Assembly: GCF_002968575.1 (NCBI RefSeq)
Contig: NZ_PVBM01000008.1
Location: 1 to 64,000, forward strand
Source of the DNA: Neorhizobium huautlense
Lineage (GTDB): Bacteria; Pseudomonadota; Alphaproteobacteria; Rhizobiales; Rhizobiaceae
DNA: 64,000 bases
Reading direction: 5' to 3'
Below, piece after piece: positions 1 to 8,821 of the stretch. Numbering within the stretch: the first letter of the stretch is position 1; each line of letters begins with the position of its first letter. A program made the position numbers and the translations under genes. The notes beneath the pieces are model-generated. The model did no database searches and was not told the DNA's origin. It saw only the letters and a list, made by a program, of their open reading frames with translations.

Positions 1-15
1 TCGGTCCCAACCAGC

Positions 16-180
16 ATGCGCCAATCAATCAGTGATTTCTTCAGAACGAAAGTCGTCGTCGCCAGCAGCGCCGCCGCCCTCGTCAGTGAGCGGGGTTATA
101 AATCCATGCCCACAAACAAGTCAACAGCGATGATTCAGAAAAATCGAAAAATCGAACAATTCATTGATACAATTACGTAA
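16..180 (+). CDS. possible small ORF at the left edge, 54 aa
   Basis: The frame is open from the first base of the window to a TAA at 178-180, with ATG codons at 16 and 106. It encodes a basic peptide with a short hydrophobic patch (VVVASSAAALV) near residues 13-23. I do not recognise it and see no convincing ribosome-binding site, because the region upstream is cut off. It could be the 3' end of a longer gene entering from the left, a small protein, or chance. A perfect palindrome, AATTACGTAATT (171-182), covers its stop codon. Confidence 0.22.
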   Translation: MRQSISDFFRTKVVVASSAAALVSERGYKSMPTNKSTAMIQKNRKIEQFIDTIT

Positions 181-207
181 TTTACAAAAATCTCGGGCTT
201 TTCCGCG

Positions 208-222
208 TTAACCATTGTTAAC
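208..222 (+). promoter_or_regulatory. CtrA-like motif upstream of purC
   Basis: TTAACCATTGTTAAC contains the TTAACCAT half-site and a second TTAAC six bases after the first TTAA. The CtrA consensus of Alphaproteobacteria is TTAA-N7-TTAAC, so the spacing is one base short. It lies about 130 bases before purC. This is motif resemblance only. Confidence 0.25.
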
Positions 223-350
223 CAGTCGACCTGAGCCCTTCCACCCGGGTTTCCACATACCCCCGCCGCCCACAAGCACATTCTTGTGCTGCCGCAGCAA
301 ACCATGCGATAGCAGGGCCATTCCCCCAAACTCTGCAGAAAGCTATCCAG

Positions 351-1298
351 GTGCGCGTTCTTCCCGAAGCCTTCATTCCCGAACTGCCGAACTACTATCG
401 CGGCAAGGTGCGCGAAAACTACGATCTGAGCGACGGTCGCCGCATCATCATCGCGACCGACCGGCTGAGCGCCTTCGACCGCATCCTGACCAGCATACCC
501 GACAAGGGCCATGTGCTTACCCAGACCGCGCGCTACTGGTTCGAAGCGACCGGGGACATATGCCCCAATCACGTGCTGACCTATCCGGATCCGAATGTCG
601 TGATCAGCAGGCGGCTTGATATATTGCCGGTCGAGATCGTCGTGCGGGGATATCTCGCAGGCACGACGGGGACCTCCCTCCTGACCCTTTATAAGAAGGG
701 TGAGCGGAACGTATACGGGTTGAACCTTCCAGAGGGGCTGCGGGACAATGAAATCCTGCCGCAGCCGGTGATCACGCCAACCAGCAAGGCGTTCGACGGA
801 GGCCACGACGAGCCGCTGACGCCGGCGGATATAGTCGGGAACGGGCTTCTGACGGCGGAACAGTGGGAAACCGTGTCCGGCTACGCGCTTGCTCTTTTTG
901 CGCGCGGCCAGCAGCTGGCTCAAGCGCGTGGCCTGATCCTGGTCGATACCAAGTATGAGTTCGGCGCCGATCAGGACGGTAAGATCATACTGGCGGACGA
1001 AATCCATACGCCCGACAGCAGCCGCTACTGGATCACGGACACCTATGAGGATGCATTGCGCAACGGCACGAGGCCGCAGAGCTTCGACAAGGATTTCATC
1101 CGCGCCTGGGTGGTCGAACGCTGCGACCCGTATAAGGACGAAATCCCGTCCATTCCCCTGGAACTGGTCGAGGAAACGGCAAAGGTATACCGTGGTGCCT
1201 ACGAGAGGATCACAGGCAAGACCTTCGTCGCCGATACGTCCGGCGCAAGCGTGCTGGACCGCATCCGCGAGAATCTGAAGCCCTATTTCACCCTGTAG
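351..1298 (+). CDS. purC: phosphoribosylaminoimidazole-succinocarboxamide synthase (SAICAR synthase)
   Basis: Condenses CAIR with aspartate using ATP in de novo purine synthesis, in the cytosol. The 315-residue product begins GTG at 351 and shows SAICAR synthetase motifs: the nucleotide-binding [11 protein letters not shown] segment near residues 13-23, ATDRLSAFD near 36-44, the [12 protein letters not shown] segment near 95-105, and LVDTKYEFG with the acidic [15 protein letters not shown] segment in the C-terminal half. The length fits the longer (about 300 aa) PurC form; rhizobia often carry a second, shorter PurC near purS/purQ, not seen here. It stands alone between an upstream AT-rich leader and tetR, which follows 17 bases later and may be co-transcribed. 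The start is not certain because the ribosome-binding site before the GTG is weak. Confidence 0.93.
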   Translation: MRVLPEAFIPELPNYYRGKVRENYDLSDGRRIIIATDRLSAFDRILTSIPDKGHVLTQTARYWFEATGDICPNHVLTYPDPNVVISRRLDILPVEIVVRGYLAGTTGTSLLTLYKKGERNVYGLNLPEGLRDNEILPQPVITPTSKAFDGGHDEPLTPADIVGNGLLTAEQWETVSGYALALFARGQQLAQARGLILVDTKYEFGADQDGKIILADEIHTPDSSRYWITDTYEDALRNGTRPQSFDKDFIRAWVVERCDPYKDEIPSIPLELVEETAKVYRGAYERITGKTFVADTSGASVLDRIRENLKPYFTL

Positions 1299-1315
1299 AG
1301 AGAGAGCGTCCGGAT

Positions 1316-1942
1316 TTGGCAAGGCTTGAAGAGGTGAGAGTGCGCAAACCGAGGCGCAGGGCTGAGGAAACCCGAGAGGATATTCTTAACATGGCCGAGA
1401 CGCTCTTTCGGGAGCGCGGCATTGCCAAGTCTTCGATCGCCGACATCGCCCAGGCCCTGCACATGTCGCCCGCCAACATCTTCAAGCATTTCCAGTCCAA
1501 GGCGACCTTGGTCGACGCGATCTGCGATCGTCACATCACCCGGATGATCGGCAGGTTCAAGACGCTCGACCGGCCTGCGCCCGCCCCGGAAAGACTGGCT
1601 ACCGTCGTCTGCAACCTTATGGAAGCGCATCTTGAGGATATCAGGAAGAACCCGTTCTTCCTTGAGATCATAGTTTTGATGTCGGAAACGGACCTGCCGA
1701 GCGGCCGGCACTACAAGGAACTCATCGACGCGCTGTTTTGCGATCTGGTTCGTCAAGGGGTGGAGGATGGCGTGTATTATTGTGCCGATTATCAAACGAC
1801 CGGCCGGCATGTCGCGGCGGCATTCCTGAGCGTACTACACCCCGTTTTTCTGGCGGGTGAAGATGAGGCCGAACTTCAGGATCGTTGTGCAGGCCTCGTC
1901 AAACTTGTGAATGCTGCATTGCAAAATCCCCTTGCTAAGTGA
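1316..1942 (+). CDS. TetR-family transcriptional regulator, probable repressor of the adjacent RND pump
   Basis: The 208-residue product has an N-terminal TetR helix-turn-helix at about residues 15-60 (RREDIL-like start, then KSSIADIAQALHMSPANIFKHFQSKATLV) and a C-terminal ligand/dimer domain, including a TetR_C segment around DRHITRMIGRF and NPFFLEIIV. The start chosen is TTG at 1316, about ten bases after a GAGAGAGAG purine run; GTG at 1334 is an alternative. It lies just upstream of and parallel to the efflux genes, the usual place for an AcrR/AmeR-type local repressor of an RND pump. A long inverted repeat covers its stop codon and could be the operator. The target is inferred from position. 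Confidence 0.88.
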   Translation: MARLEEVRVRKPRRRAEETREDILNMAETLFRERGIAKSSIADIAQALHMSPANIFKHFQSKATLVDAICDRHITRMIGRFKTLDRPAPAPERLATVVCNLMEAHLEDIRKNPFFLEIIVLMSETDLPSGRHYKELIDALFCDLVRQGVEDGVYYCADYQTTGRHVAAAFLSVLHPVFLAGEDEAELQDRCAGLVKLVNAALQNPLAK

Positions 1943-1969
1943 CGATTCTTCAATTACGTCACTTGGCAA
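1932..1969. promoter_or_regulatory. 13-bp inverted repeat at the tetR end, before the RND operon
   Basis: Arms TTGCTAAGTGACG (1932-1944) and CGTCACTTGGCAA (1957-1969) are reverse complements except for one T/G position that still pairs as G-U in RNA. The loop is 12 bases. The left arm contains the tetR stop codon. No run of T follows, so it does not look like an ordinary intrinsic terminator. It lies 130 bases before the pump adaptor gene and is a good candidate operator for the TetR protein. Confidence 0.5.
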
Positions 1970-2100
1970 TTCGCAAGCCGCGGTATCACTCGGCCGTCGG
2001 CCTCTGTTCCGATTCGTAAAGACGAGTTACATTTTCGAGCCCTGCGCCCCCGGTCGTTTCTGCCGTGGGTCATCTCTGATGTTTGCCCTGGATGGACGCC

Positions 2101-3294
2101 ATGACCGGACGTAAATTGATCCTTCCTCTGTTTCTCGCCATCACCCTGGCGGCCTGCAGCGATTCGAGTGAGCAGACGGCGAACGGGGCGGCAGGCGGAG
2201 CGCCTCAGCGTCCGCCTCAACCGGTGAGCATCGTCGCTCTGAAGAAATCGCAGCAGCCTATCACAACCGTCCTGCCGGGGCGGGCTGTTGCCTATCAGAC
2301 GGCGGATATCCGCCCCCGCGTCACCGGGGCGATCAAGGAGATCGCGTTCAAGGAGGGCAACGAGGTCAAGGCCGGCGACGTCCTCTATCAGATCGAAGAC
2401 AACACCTATTCGGCAACCGTTGCGCAGGCGCGTGCGACGCTCTCCAAGGCCGAGGTCAGCATTCCGGCCGCGCAGGCAAATCTCACCCGCTACGAACGGC
2501 TGGTCAACAGCGGCGCCACCCAGATCGAATTCGAGAATGCACGGGTCACGCTGCTGCAGGCACAGGCGGATGTCGAACAGGCCAAGGCGGCACTTCAGGC
2601 CGCCGAGATCGACCTCGACCTCACCAAGATCCGCGCGCCCTTCGATGGCGTCACGTCGATCTCCAACGTCAGCGTCGGCAACATCGTCACCGCCAACCAG
2701 ACAACGGCGCTGACGACGCTGCGCCGTCTTAATCCCATCTATATCGATCTTATCGACTCGAGCACCAATCTTTTGGAATTGCGCGCCGCCATGGCGTCCG
2801 GCCGGCTGAGCGGCGATCCGCGCAAGGCGGACATACGCCTGAGGCTGGAGGACGGAACGGATTATGCTCGGACCGGCAAACTCGACATGTCTGACATGGC
2901 CGTGAGCGAAACGACGGGCACCTATCAGATCCGCGCCGTTTTCGAAAATCCCGACAATATCATCCTGCCTGGCATGTATGTCCGCGCAACCGTCACCATG
3001 GGCGAGGAAACCGGCTACCTGATCCCGCAACGCGCCGCCACCCGCAATGCCCGCGGCGAGCTGTCGGCCAAATTCGTCACCGCCGATAACAAGGTCGAGA
3101 CCCGCATGTTCCCCATCAGCGTCGTTTCCGGCAGCAATTGGCTGGTTACGGAAGGGATTGCCGATGGAGACCGGCTGATCGTGGACGGCTTTCAATGGAT
3201 TGCCGACGATGCGCCGGTTCAGCCGGTCGAGGCGCAGCTGGACGATCGCGGTCTCGTCATCGAGACCCCTAAAACCGAGGCTGCCAAGCCTTGA
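2101..3294 (+). CDS. RND efflux periplasmic adaptor lipoprotein (AcrA/MexA type)
   Basis: Membrane-fusion subunit linking the inner-membrane pump to the outer-membrane channel. From ATG 2101 the product has a lipoprotein signal with lipobox LAAC, making Cys19 the lipidated residue; TTG 2083 and ATG 2092 in frame would give a less natural signal peptide. The order seen is barrel-sandwich/lipoyl half (GRAVAYQTADIRPRVTGAI), an alpha-helical hairpin rich in Ala/Gln (about residues 90-165), the second lipoyl half (IRAPFDGVTSISNVSVGNIV), then beta-barrel and membrane-proximal domains (LPGMYVRATV, GFQWIADDAPVQPV). About 398 residues is normal for the family. It is the first gene of adaptor-pump-channel and is separated from the pump gene by 44 bases. 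Confidence 0.93.
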   Translation: MTGRKLILPLFLAITLAACSDSSEQTANGAAGGAPQRPPQPVSIVALKKSQQPITTVLPGRAVAYQTADIRPRVTGAIKEIAFKEGNEVKAGDVLYQIEDNTYSATVAQARATLSKAEVSIPAAQANLTRYERLVNSGATQIEFENARVTLLQAQADVEQAKAALQAAEIDLDLTKIRAPFDGVTSISNVSVGNIVTANQTTALTTLRRLNPIYIDLIDSSTNLLELRAAMASGRLSGDPRKADIRLRLEDGTDYARTGKLDMSDMAVSETTGTYQIRAVFENPDNIILPGMYVRATVTMGEETGYLIPQRAATRNARGELSAKFVTADNKVETRMFPISVVSGSNWLVTEGIADGDRLIVDGFQWIADDAPVQPVEAQLDDRGLVIETPKTEAAKP

Positions 3295-3338
3295 CGGAAC
3301 CAGCAGAGACAGCGCTTAACGCCGCAAGGATAATCTGA

Positions 3339-6300
3339 ATGGCAAAGTTCTTCATCCGGCGACCGGTTTTCGCCTGGGTCATCGCGATCGTCATCATGCT
3401 TGGGGGCGCGCTTGCAATTGCAACGCTGTCGATCTCGCAATATCCGGAGATCGCTCCGACCACTGTTCAAATCACGGCGAGCTATAACGGCGCGAGTGCC
3501 GAAACGGTCGAGAAGTCGGTGACGACGATTATTGAAGACGGCATGACCGGCCTCGACGACCTTACATATATGAGTTCGGCCTCGAGCACGGGCAGAGCGA
3601 CGATCACCCTCACCTTCGGCAACAGCGTCCTTCCCGACATCGCGCAGGTTCAGGTGCAGAACAAGCTGCAGCTTGTTCAATCGCAATTGCCCGATGTCGT
3701 GCAACAGGCCGGTATCGAGGTTGCGCGCTCTACATCCAGCATCCTCATGGTCGGCGCGCTCGTCTCCACGGATGGGAAACGTAATTCCGTCGACCTTGGC
3801 GACGTCTTCTCCACCCAGATCGAAGACTCCGTCAAGCGTCTGGAAGGCGTCGGCAGTATCAATATCTTCGGCTCCGGCTACGCCATGCGGATCTGGCTGG
3901 ATCCGTTCAAGCTGCAGAAATACCAGTTGACGGCGGCCGATGTCACGGCGGCGATCCAGGCGCAGAATACCCAGGTTTCGGTCGGCGCACTTGGCGGCCT
4001 GCCTGCCGAGAAAGGCCAGCAGCTTACCGTCACCATGACGGCTCAAAGCCAGTTGACTACCGTCGACGAGTTCGAACGGATCATCCTCAAGGTCGAACAG
4101 GACGGCGCCACAGTTCGGTTGAGCGATGTCGCCCGCGCCGAAATCGGCCAGGAAAGCTATGGTGGCGAATCGCGCCAGAACGGTCTTCCCTCCACCGGTT
4201 TTGCCGTCAATCTTGCCACGGGAGCCAATGCGCTGGACACCGCCGATCGCGTGAAAGCTGAGCTGGCCAAGCTGGCGCCAACCCTTCCAGAAGGTGTCGA
4301 GATCACCTATCCCTACGACACTACGCCTTTTGTTGAGCTTTCAATCGAAAAGGTCGTCCATACTCTGATCGAGGCGATCATCCTCGTTTTCGTGGTGCTT
4401 CTGATATTCCTTCAGAACCTCAGGGCGACGTTCATTCCTATGATTGCAGTACCAGTGGTTCTGCTCGGTACCTTTGGGATTCTGGCGGTTGCCGGCTATT
4501 CGATCAATACGCTGACCATGTTCGCGATGGTACTGGCGATCGGTCTTCTGGTGGATGACGCGATCGTCGTGGTGGAAAACGTCGAGCGCATCATGGACGA
4601 AGAGGGGTTGGGGCCGCTGGAGGCAACGGAAAAATCCATGGGGGAGATCACTGGCGCCATCATCGGCATTGCGCTCGTGCTCACCGCCGTTTTCATTCCG
4701 ATGGCCTTTTTCGGCGGATCAACGGGCATCATCTATCGCCAGTTCTCGGTTACCATCGTATCGGCCATGCTGCTTTCAGCGCTGGTGGCCATCGTGCTGA
4801 CGCCGGCACTATGCGCCACGATGCTGAAGCCGATCGACCATCACAAGAAGCGTCGCGGCATCGGCGCCTGGTTCAACCGCGGTTTCGAGCGCACGACCTC
4901 CGGCTACGTCGGCACGATCGGCTATCTGCTGAAGAGACCGCTCAGGGTGCTTGTGGTTTTTGTTCTGGTCATTGGGGGCTGCACCTGGCTTTTCACCCGG
5001 TTGCCGAGCTCGTTTCTTCCGCAGGAAGATCAGGGCGTATTGCTGACGATTATCCAGACTCCGAACGGCGCGACGACCACGCGCACGGACGAGGTCGTGA
5101 AGAAGGTGGAGGCCTATTTCCAGGAAAAGGAAAAGGACAATGTGGACGCCGTATTTGGTGTCCTCGGCTTCAGCTTCAGCGGCAGCGGACAGAACAATGC
5201 CATCGTCTTTACCAAGCTGAAGGATTTTGCAGAACGCGCGAAGCCGGAACAATCCGCCGCGGCGATCGTGCAGCGCGCCAGCGGTTACTTCTTCACCCTG
5301 CGCGACGCCCAGGTGTTTGCACTGCTGCCGCCGGCGATCCAGGGGCTTGGAACGTCGAGCGGATTCTCCATGTATCTCGTGGACAGCGGCAACAACGGCA
5401 ACGACGCCTTGACGCAAGCTTCGCAGCAACTCATCCAGACCGGCACCGGCAACCCCAATATCAGCTCGTTGCGCAGCAATAGCCAGCGTTCGGAAACCCA
5501 GATGAAGATCCTGCTCGACCAGGAAAAATTGGGAGCCATGGGCGTCGATCTCGCTTCGGTGAACTCGATGCTGGCGACGATCTTCGCCGGCCGCGACGTC
5601 AACGACTTCACCCTGAACAACGAGTTGAAGCCGGTCTATGTGCAGGGCGACTCGCCCTACCGCATGCAGCCGGACGACCTGAAGCACTGGTACGCACGCA
5701 ACAATGCAGGCGAGATGGTTCCCTTCTCGTCGTTCAGCACCGTCGAATGGGTCACCGGTTCGCCGCAGCTTGCCCGCTTCAACGGCACGAGCGCCATTTC
5801 GCTCGATGGTGCGGCTGGCCCGGGTGTCAGCACCGGCCAGGCGATGGACGAGATGGAACGGCTGACGGCGGAACTGCCGGGCGGCTACACGGTGGCCTGG
5901 CAGGGCATCTCCTATCAGGAAAGGCTTTCGGGTTCGCAAGCGCCGATGCTTTACGCGCTCTCCGTATTGATCGTTTTCCTCTGCCTTGCAGCCCTTTATG
6001 AGAGCTGGTCGGTGCCGTTCTCGGTCATTCTGGCGGTTCCGGTCGGCGTCCTCGGGGCTCTGACGGCCGCCTATGTCTTTGGCCAATCCAACGACGTCTA
6101 TTTCAAGGTCGGTCTCCTGACCACCATCGGCCTGGCGGCAAAGAACGCCATCCTGATCGTGGAATTTGCCAAGGAACGGCAAGGAGGCGGCATGAGCCTC
6201 CTGGATGCCACGCTCGAAGCGGCAAGGCTGCGCCTGAGGCCGATCGTCATGACCTCACTCGCTTTTATCCTTGGCGTCGTGCCGCTTGCAATCGCCACCG

Positions 6301-6437
6301 GAGCGGGTTCTGCAGCCCAGAATGCGATCGGTATCGGGGTGCTGGGTGGTATGCTTTCTGCAACACTTCTCGGAATTTTCTTCGTTCCGTCCTTCTTTGT
6401 TGCCGTTAGACGGTTATCAAACCGTGAAAAAAGGTAG
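3339..6437 (+). CDS. RND multidrug efflux pump, inner-membrane subunit (HAE1/AcrB type)
   Basis: Proton-driven trimeric pump that exports hydrophobic or amphipathic compounds. The 1032-residue length matches AcrB. It begins with MAKFFIRRPVFAWVIAI, the typical first transmembrane helix of HAE1 pumps. The proton-relay aspartates are in GLLVDDAIVVVENVER (Asp406-Asp407) and the matching lysine is in GLAAKNAILIVEFA (Lys935). The two halves each carry a large periplasmic loop, with the second starting near the LPSSFLPQEDQG segment. The repeated FIPMAFFGGSTG and PLAIATGAGSAAQ turns are present, so the pump looks intact. Substrate cannot be told from sequence. It sits between adaptor and outer-membrane genes; the channel gene follows after a 131-base gap with two hairpins. 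Confidence 0.96.
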   Translation: MAKFFIRRPVFAWVIAIVIMLGGALAIATLSISQYPEIAPTTVQITASYNGASAETVEKSVTTIIEDGMTGLDDLTYMSSASSTGRATITLTFGNSVLPDIAQVQVQNKLQLVQSQLPDVVQQAGIEVARSTSSILMVGALVSTDGKRNSVDLGDVFSTQIEDSVKRLEGVGSINIFGSGYAMRIWLDPFKLQKYQLTAADVTAAIQAQNTQVSVGALGGLPAEKGQQLTVTMTAQSQLTTVDEFERIILKVEQDGATVRLSDVARAEIGQESYGGESRQNGLPSTGFAVNLATGANALDTADRVKAELAKLAPTLPEGVEITYPYDTTPFVELSIEKVVHTLIEAIILVFVVLLIFLQNLRATFIPMIAVPVVLLGTFGILAVAGYSINTLTMFAMVLAIGLLVDDAIVVVENVERIMDEEGLGPLEATEKSMGEITGAIIGIALVLTAVFIPMAFFGGSTGIIYRQFSVTIVSAMLLSALVAIVLTPALCATMLKPIDHHKKRRGIGAWFNRGFERTTSGYVGTIGYLLKRPLRVLVVFVLVIGGCTWLFTRLPSSFLPQEDQGVLLTIIQTPNGATTTRTDEVVKKVEAYFQEKEKDNVDAVFGVLGFSFSGSGQNNAIVFTKLKDFAERAKPEQSAAAIVQRASGYFFTLRDAQVFALLPPAIQGLGTSSGFSMYLVDSGNNGNDALTQASQQLIQTGTGNPNISSLRSNSQRSETQMKILLDQEKLGAMGVDLASVNSMLATIFAGRDVNDFTLNNELKPVYVQGDSPYRMQPDDLKHWYARNNAGEMVPFSSFSTVEWVTGSPQLARFNGTSAISLDGAAGPGVSTGQAMDEMERLTAELPGGYTVAWQGISYQERLSGSQAPMLYALSVLIVFLCLAALYESWSVPFSVILAVPVGVLGALTAAYVFGQSNDVYFKVGLLTTIGLAAKNAILIVEFAKERQGGGMSLLDATLEAARLRLRPIVMTSLAFILGVVPLAIATGAGSAAQNAIGIGVLGGMLSATLLGIFFVPSFFVAVRRLSNREKR

Positions 6438-6476
6438 GATAGAGATTACGTTCGTTAACATATTCGACGTGTAATG

Positions 6477-6508
6477 CCGCCAGGAATGATGAGATTCGTT
6501 TCTGGCGG
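6477..6508 (+). other. 10-bp stem-loop between pump and channel genes
   Basis: CCGCCAGGAA (6477-6486) pairs with TTTCTGGCGG (6499-6508), with one G-U pair and a 12-base loop. No T tract follows. It lies 40 bases after the pump stop codon and may adjust mRNA stability or partial termination before the outer-membrane gene. Confidence 0.4.
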
Positions 6509-6520
6509 ATAAATCGGAAG

Positions 6521-6535
6521 CGGCTTAAAAAGCCG
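6521..6535 (+). other. short stem-loop CGGCTT-AAA-AAGCCG
   Basis: A perfect 6-bp hairpin with a 3-base loop, 33 bases before the outer-membrane gene start. It is followed by ACTTTC, too short a T run for a confident terminator. With the hairpin at 6477-6508 it makes a paired structure in this gap. Confidence 0.3.
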
Positions 6536-6568
6536 ACTTTCGCCGTTGTAGGGCACTGGGACAGAAAA

Positions 6569-8002
6569 ATGTTATCCATTCGTATTGTTGCTCCTCTCAC
6601 TCTGCTGTTGCTCTCGGGCTGCGTTGTCGGTCCCGACCACACCGCGCCGGAGATTGCCCTGCCGGGTAAGTTCGCCGAAGCCAAGGCAGCCAGTAACGGG
6701 GATGTCTCTCAAGTCGCTTGGTGGAAGGCCTTCAACGACAGCCGTCTGAACGGTTATGTCCAGCAGGGTCTCAACCAGAACCTCGACATTCTGCAGGCGC
6801 TTGAACGCATCAACGCCGCACAGGCGAATGTCACCATTGCCGGCGCAGGCAGCCTTCCCTCGTTGGATCTCTCAGCCTCCAGCACCACGACCGGCGTGCA
6901 CACCAAGGCCGGAACAACCTCGTTCGACAGAACCACGGTCAGCGGCGGCAGCGCCGATGCCTCCTGGTTCCTCGACCTGTTCGGCCTTTATCGCCGATCC
7001 AAGGAAAGTGCCCTCGCCAGCCTTGACGCGTCCTACGCTGCAGCCGACGTGGCCCGCCTCACCTATCTGTCGCAGGTCGCGGCAGCCTATATCGACGTTC
7101 GGTATTACCAGGAGCGGATCGCGATCGCCCGCCAGAACCTGGGCTCGCGGCGCGAAACGCTGGACCTTACGAAGCTTCAGCTGGAAGCGGGCGCCGCTTC
7201 CCGTCTGGATGTCGTTCAGTCGGAAGGCCTTGTGAACTCCACCCTGGCTGAAATTCCGGGCCTCGAGACCCAGTTCCGTACCGCAGCCCATCGCATTGCG
7301 ACGCTTCTCGGCCAGCCGGCTTCGTCGCTGGTGCCGGAGCTGCAGAGAGGCGCACGCCAGCCGGTTCCCCGGTTCAACACCAAGGCCGGCATTCCGGCTG
7401 ACCTGATCCGCAATCGTCCGGATATCCGTGCGGCGGAGCGTCAATTGGCATCCGCAGTGGCGGAAATCGGCGTTGCCGAAGCCCAGCTTTATCCGGCGAT
7501 CACGCTCGGCGGTTCCATTTCGCCGCGTTACAATGCCATTGCCGGCGCCTTGGACACCCGCTCGCTGACGTGGTCCTTCGGGCCGCAGCTCAGCCTGCCG
7601 ATCTTTGACGGCGGACGCCTCAAGGGCAACGTGAAGCTCGCGGAATCGACCGCCCGCGAAGCCTATCTCAACTGGAAGCAGAGCGTTCTCGACGCCGTCG
7701 AGGAAGTGGAAAATGCGCTTGCCGCCGTTGCCCGTGATCGCCGCACCGTGGATGCCCTGCAGGCGACGGTGAAGTCCTATCAGGAGGCGCTGCAGCTTGC
7801 GACCGCAAGCTACCGGGACGGCGCTTCGTCGCTGCTCGACGTTCTCGACGCACAGCGTCAGGTTTCCACCGCCCAGGCAAACCTTGCCCAGGCCGTGCAG
7901 CAAGTGGCGCAGGACTACGTCGCGCTCAACGTCGCGATCGGCGGCGGTTACGCCTTCGGCGCGGCCGACACCAAGGTGGCCTCTGTCGTCGTAACCAAAT
8001 AA
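6569..8002 (+). CDS. outer-membrane efflux lipoprotein (NodT/OprM family)
   Basis: Third part of the tripartite pump: a trimeric channel through the outer membrane. The 477-residue product starts with a lipoprotein signal and lipobox LLSGC, so Cys18 should be lipidated. WWKAFNDSRLNGYVQQGLNQNLDI near residues 50-75 is the typical NodT-family opening. Two OEP repeats follow, with long Ala/Gln/Glu-rich helices; IPADLIRNRPDIRAAERQLASA near residue 275 is the family hallmark opening the second half. The length is normal. It is 131 bases downstream of the pump gene in the same direction and ends at a strong terminator. Confidence 0.94.
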   Translation: MLSIRIVAPLTLLLLSGCVVGPDHTAPEIALPGKFAEAKAASNGDVSQVAWWKAFNDSRLNGYVQQGLNQNLDILQALERINAAQANVTIAGAGSLPSLDLSASSTTTGVHTKAGTTSFDRTTVSGGSADASWFLDLFGLYRRSKESALASLDASYAAADVARLTYLSQVAAAYIDVRYYQERIAIARQNLGSRRETLDLTKLQLEAGAASRLDVVQSEGLVNSTLAEIPGLETQFRTAAHRIATLLGQPASSLVPELQRGARQPVPRFNTKAGIPADLIRNRPDIRAAERQLASAVAEIGVAEAQLYPAITLGGSISPRYNAIAGALDTRSLTWSFGPQLSLPIFDGGRLKGNVKLAESTAREAYLNWKQSVLDAVEEVENALAAVARDRRTVDALQATVKSYQEALQLATASYRDGASSLLDVLDAQRQVSTAQANLAQAVQQVAQDYVALNVAIGGGYAFGAADTKVASVVVTK

Positions 8003-8025
8003 GCTCACTCGACAACCTGACAAAG

Positions 8026-8058
8026 AAAAACCTCCGAAGCCGGGCTTCTGAGGTTTTT
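8026..8058. terminator. bidirectional intrinsic terminator between the efflux operon and efp
   Basis: AAAAACCTCcGAAGC pairs with GCTTCtGAGGTTTTT across a short GC loop. A T run follows on the plus strand and the matching A run gives T's on the minus strand. It lies between two convergent genes (channel gene ending 8002, efp ending 8086), so it can end both transcripts. Confidence 0.85.
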
Positions 8059-8085
8059 TATTGTGACCCGGTAGGCCGGGGACGA

Positions 8086-8655
8086 TCAGTTCTTGGCACG
8101 CTCGACGTAGGAATTGTCTTCCGTGGCAATAACGACGCGTGTGCCGGCATCGATATGCGGCGGGACCATCGTCCGAACCCCGTTCGAGAGAATTGCCGGC
8201 TTGTAGGACGAGGAGGCCGTCTGGCCCTTCACGACCGGTTCCGTTTCGACGATCTCAAGCGTGACGTGACGCGGCAGCTGCAGAGCCAGTGCAACGCCCT
8301 CATGCATGGAAAGAATGCAGGTCATGCCTTCCTGGAGATAGGCTTTCTGGTCGCCCATCGTCTCGACGTCGACCACCACCTGGTCGTAAGTTTCCGGGTT
8401 CATGAAGTGGAAACCTTCGCCGTCTTCGTAGAGATACTGGAAATTCACGTCCTCGACGAAGGCGCGCTCCACCTGCTCGGTGGTCCGCCAGCGCTCCGAT
8501 ACCTTAACGCCATCGACGATACGGCGCATATTGACCTGGGTGACCGGCGTGCCTTTGCCGGGGTGGAAGTTCTCGGCGGTGAGAACGACATAGAGTTTGC
8601 CGTCGACTTCGAGGACGTTGCCCTTGCGGACCGAAGAAGCGATGATCTTGACCAT
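8086..8655 (-). CDS. efp: translation elongation factor P
   Basis: EF-P relieves ribosomes stalled at polyproline stretches. The 189-residue product has the usual three-domain length. Domain I carries the modification loop HPGKGTP with Lys34 at the tip, the residue that receives beta-lysine in the EpmA/EpmB pathway. The C-terminal OB domain ends with [19 protein letters not shown], close to the EF-P signature. The genes for the modifying enzymes start 166 bases away in the opposite direction, so the modified form is expected here. Confidence 0.98.
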   Translation of the reverse strand: MVKIIASSVRKGNVLEVDGKLYVVLTAENFHPGKGTPVTQVNMRRIVDGVKVSERWRTTEQVERAFVEDVNFQYLYEDGEGFHFMNPETYDQVVVDVETMGDQKAYLQEGMTCILSMHEGVALALQLPRHVTLEIVETEPVVKGQTASSSYKPAILSNGVRTMVPPHIDAGTRVVIATEDNSYVERAKN

Positions 8656-8821
8656 GATAATCCTTATATAGCCTGGCGGCTTGTCACTGCCGAAAATGCG
8701 TCGTAGAGGACCGGGCGATAACCGGCCTGAAGGACGGATCGTCTGTTTTCCGCGCGGGAACTACCCTAAAACCACGCGAAGTGGAAGCCTCGCCGCGGAG
8801 AACCGGCAAAGAAAGCCATAA

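Noticed and set aside
4809-6182. 457-codon minus-strand frame opposite the RND pump
   Set aside because: It is antisense to the second half of an intact AcrB-type pump and has no domain character.
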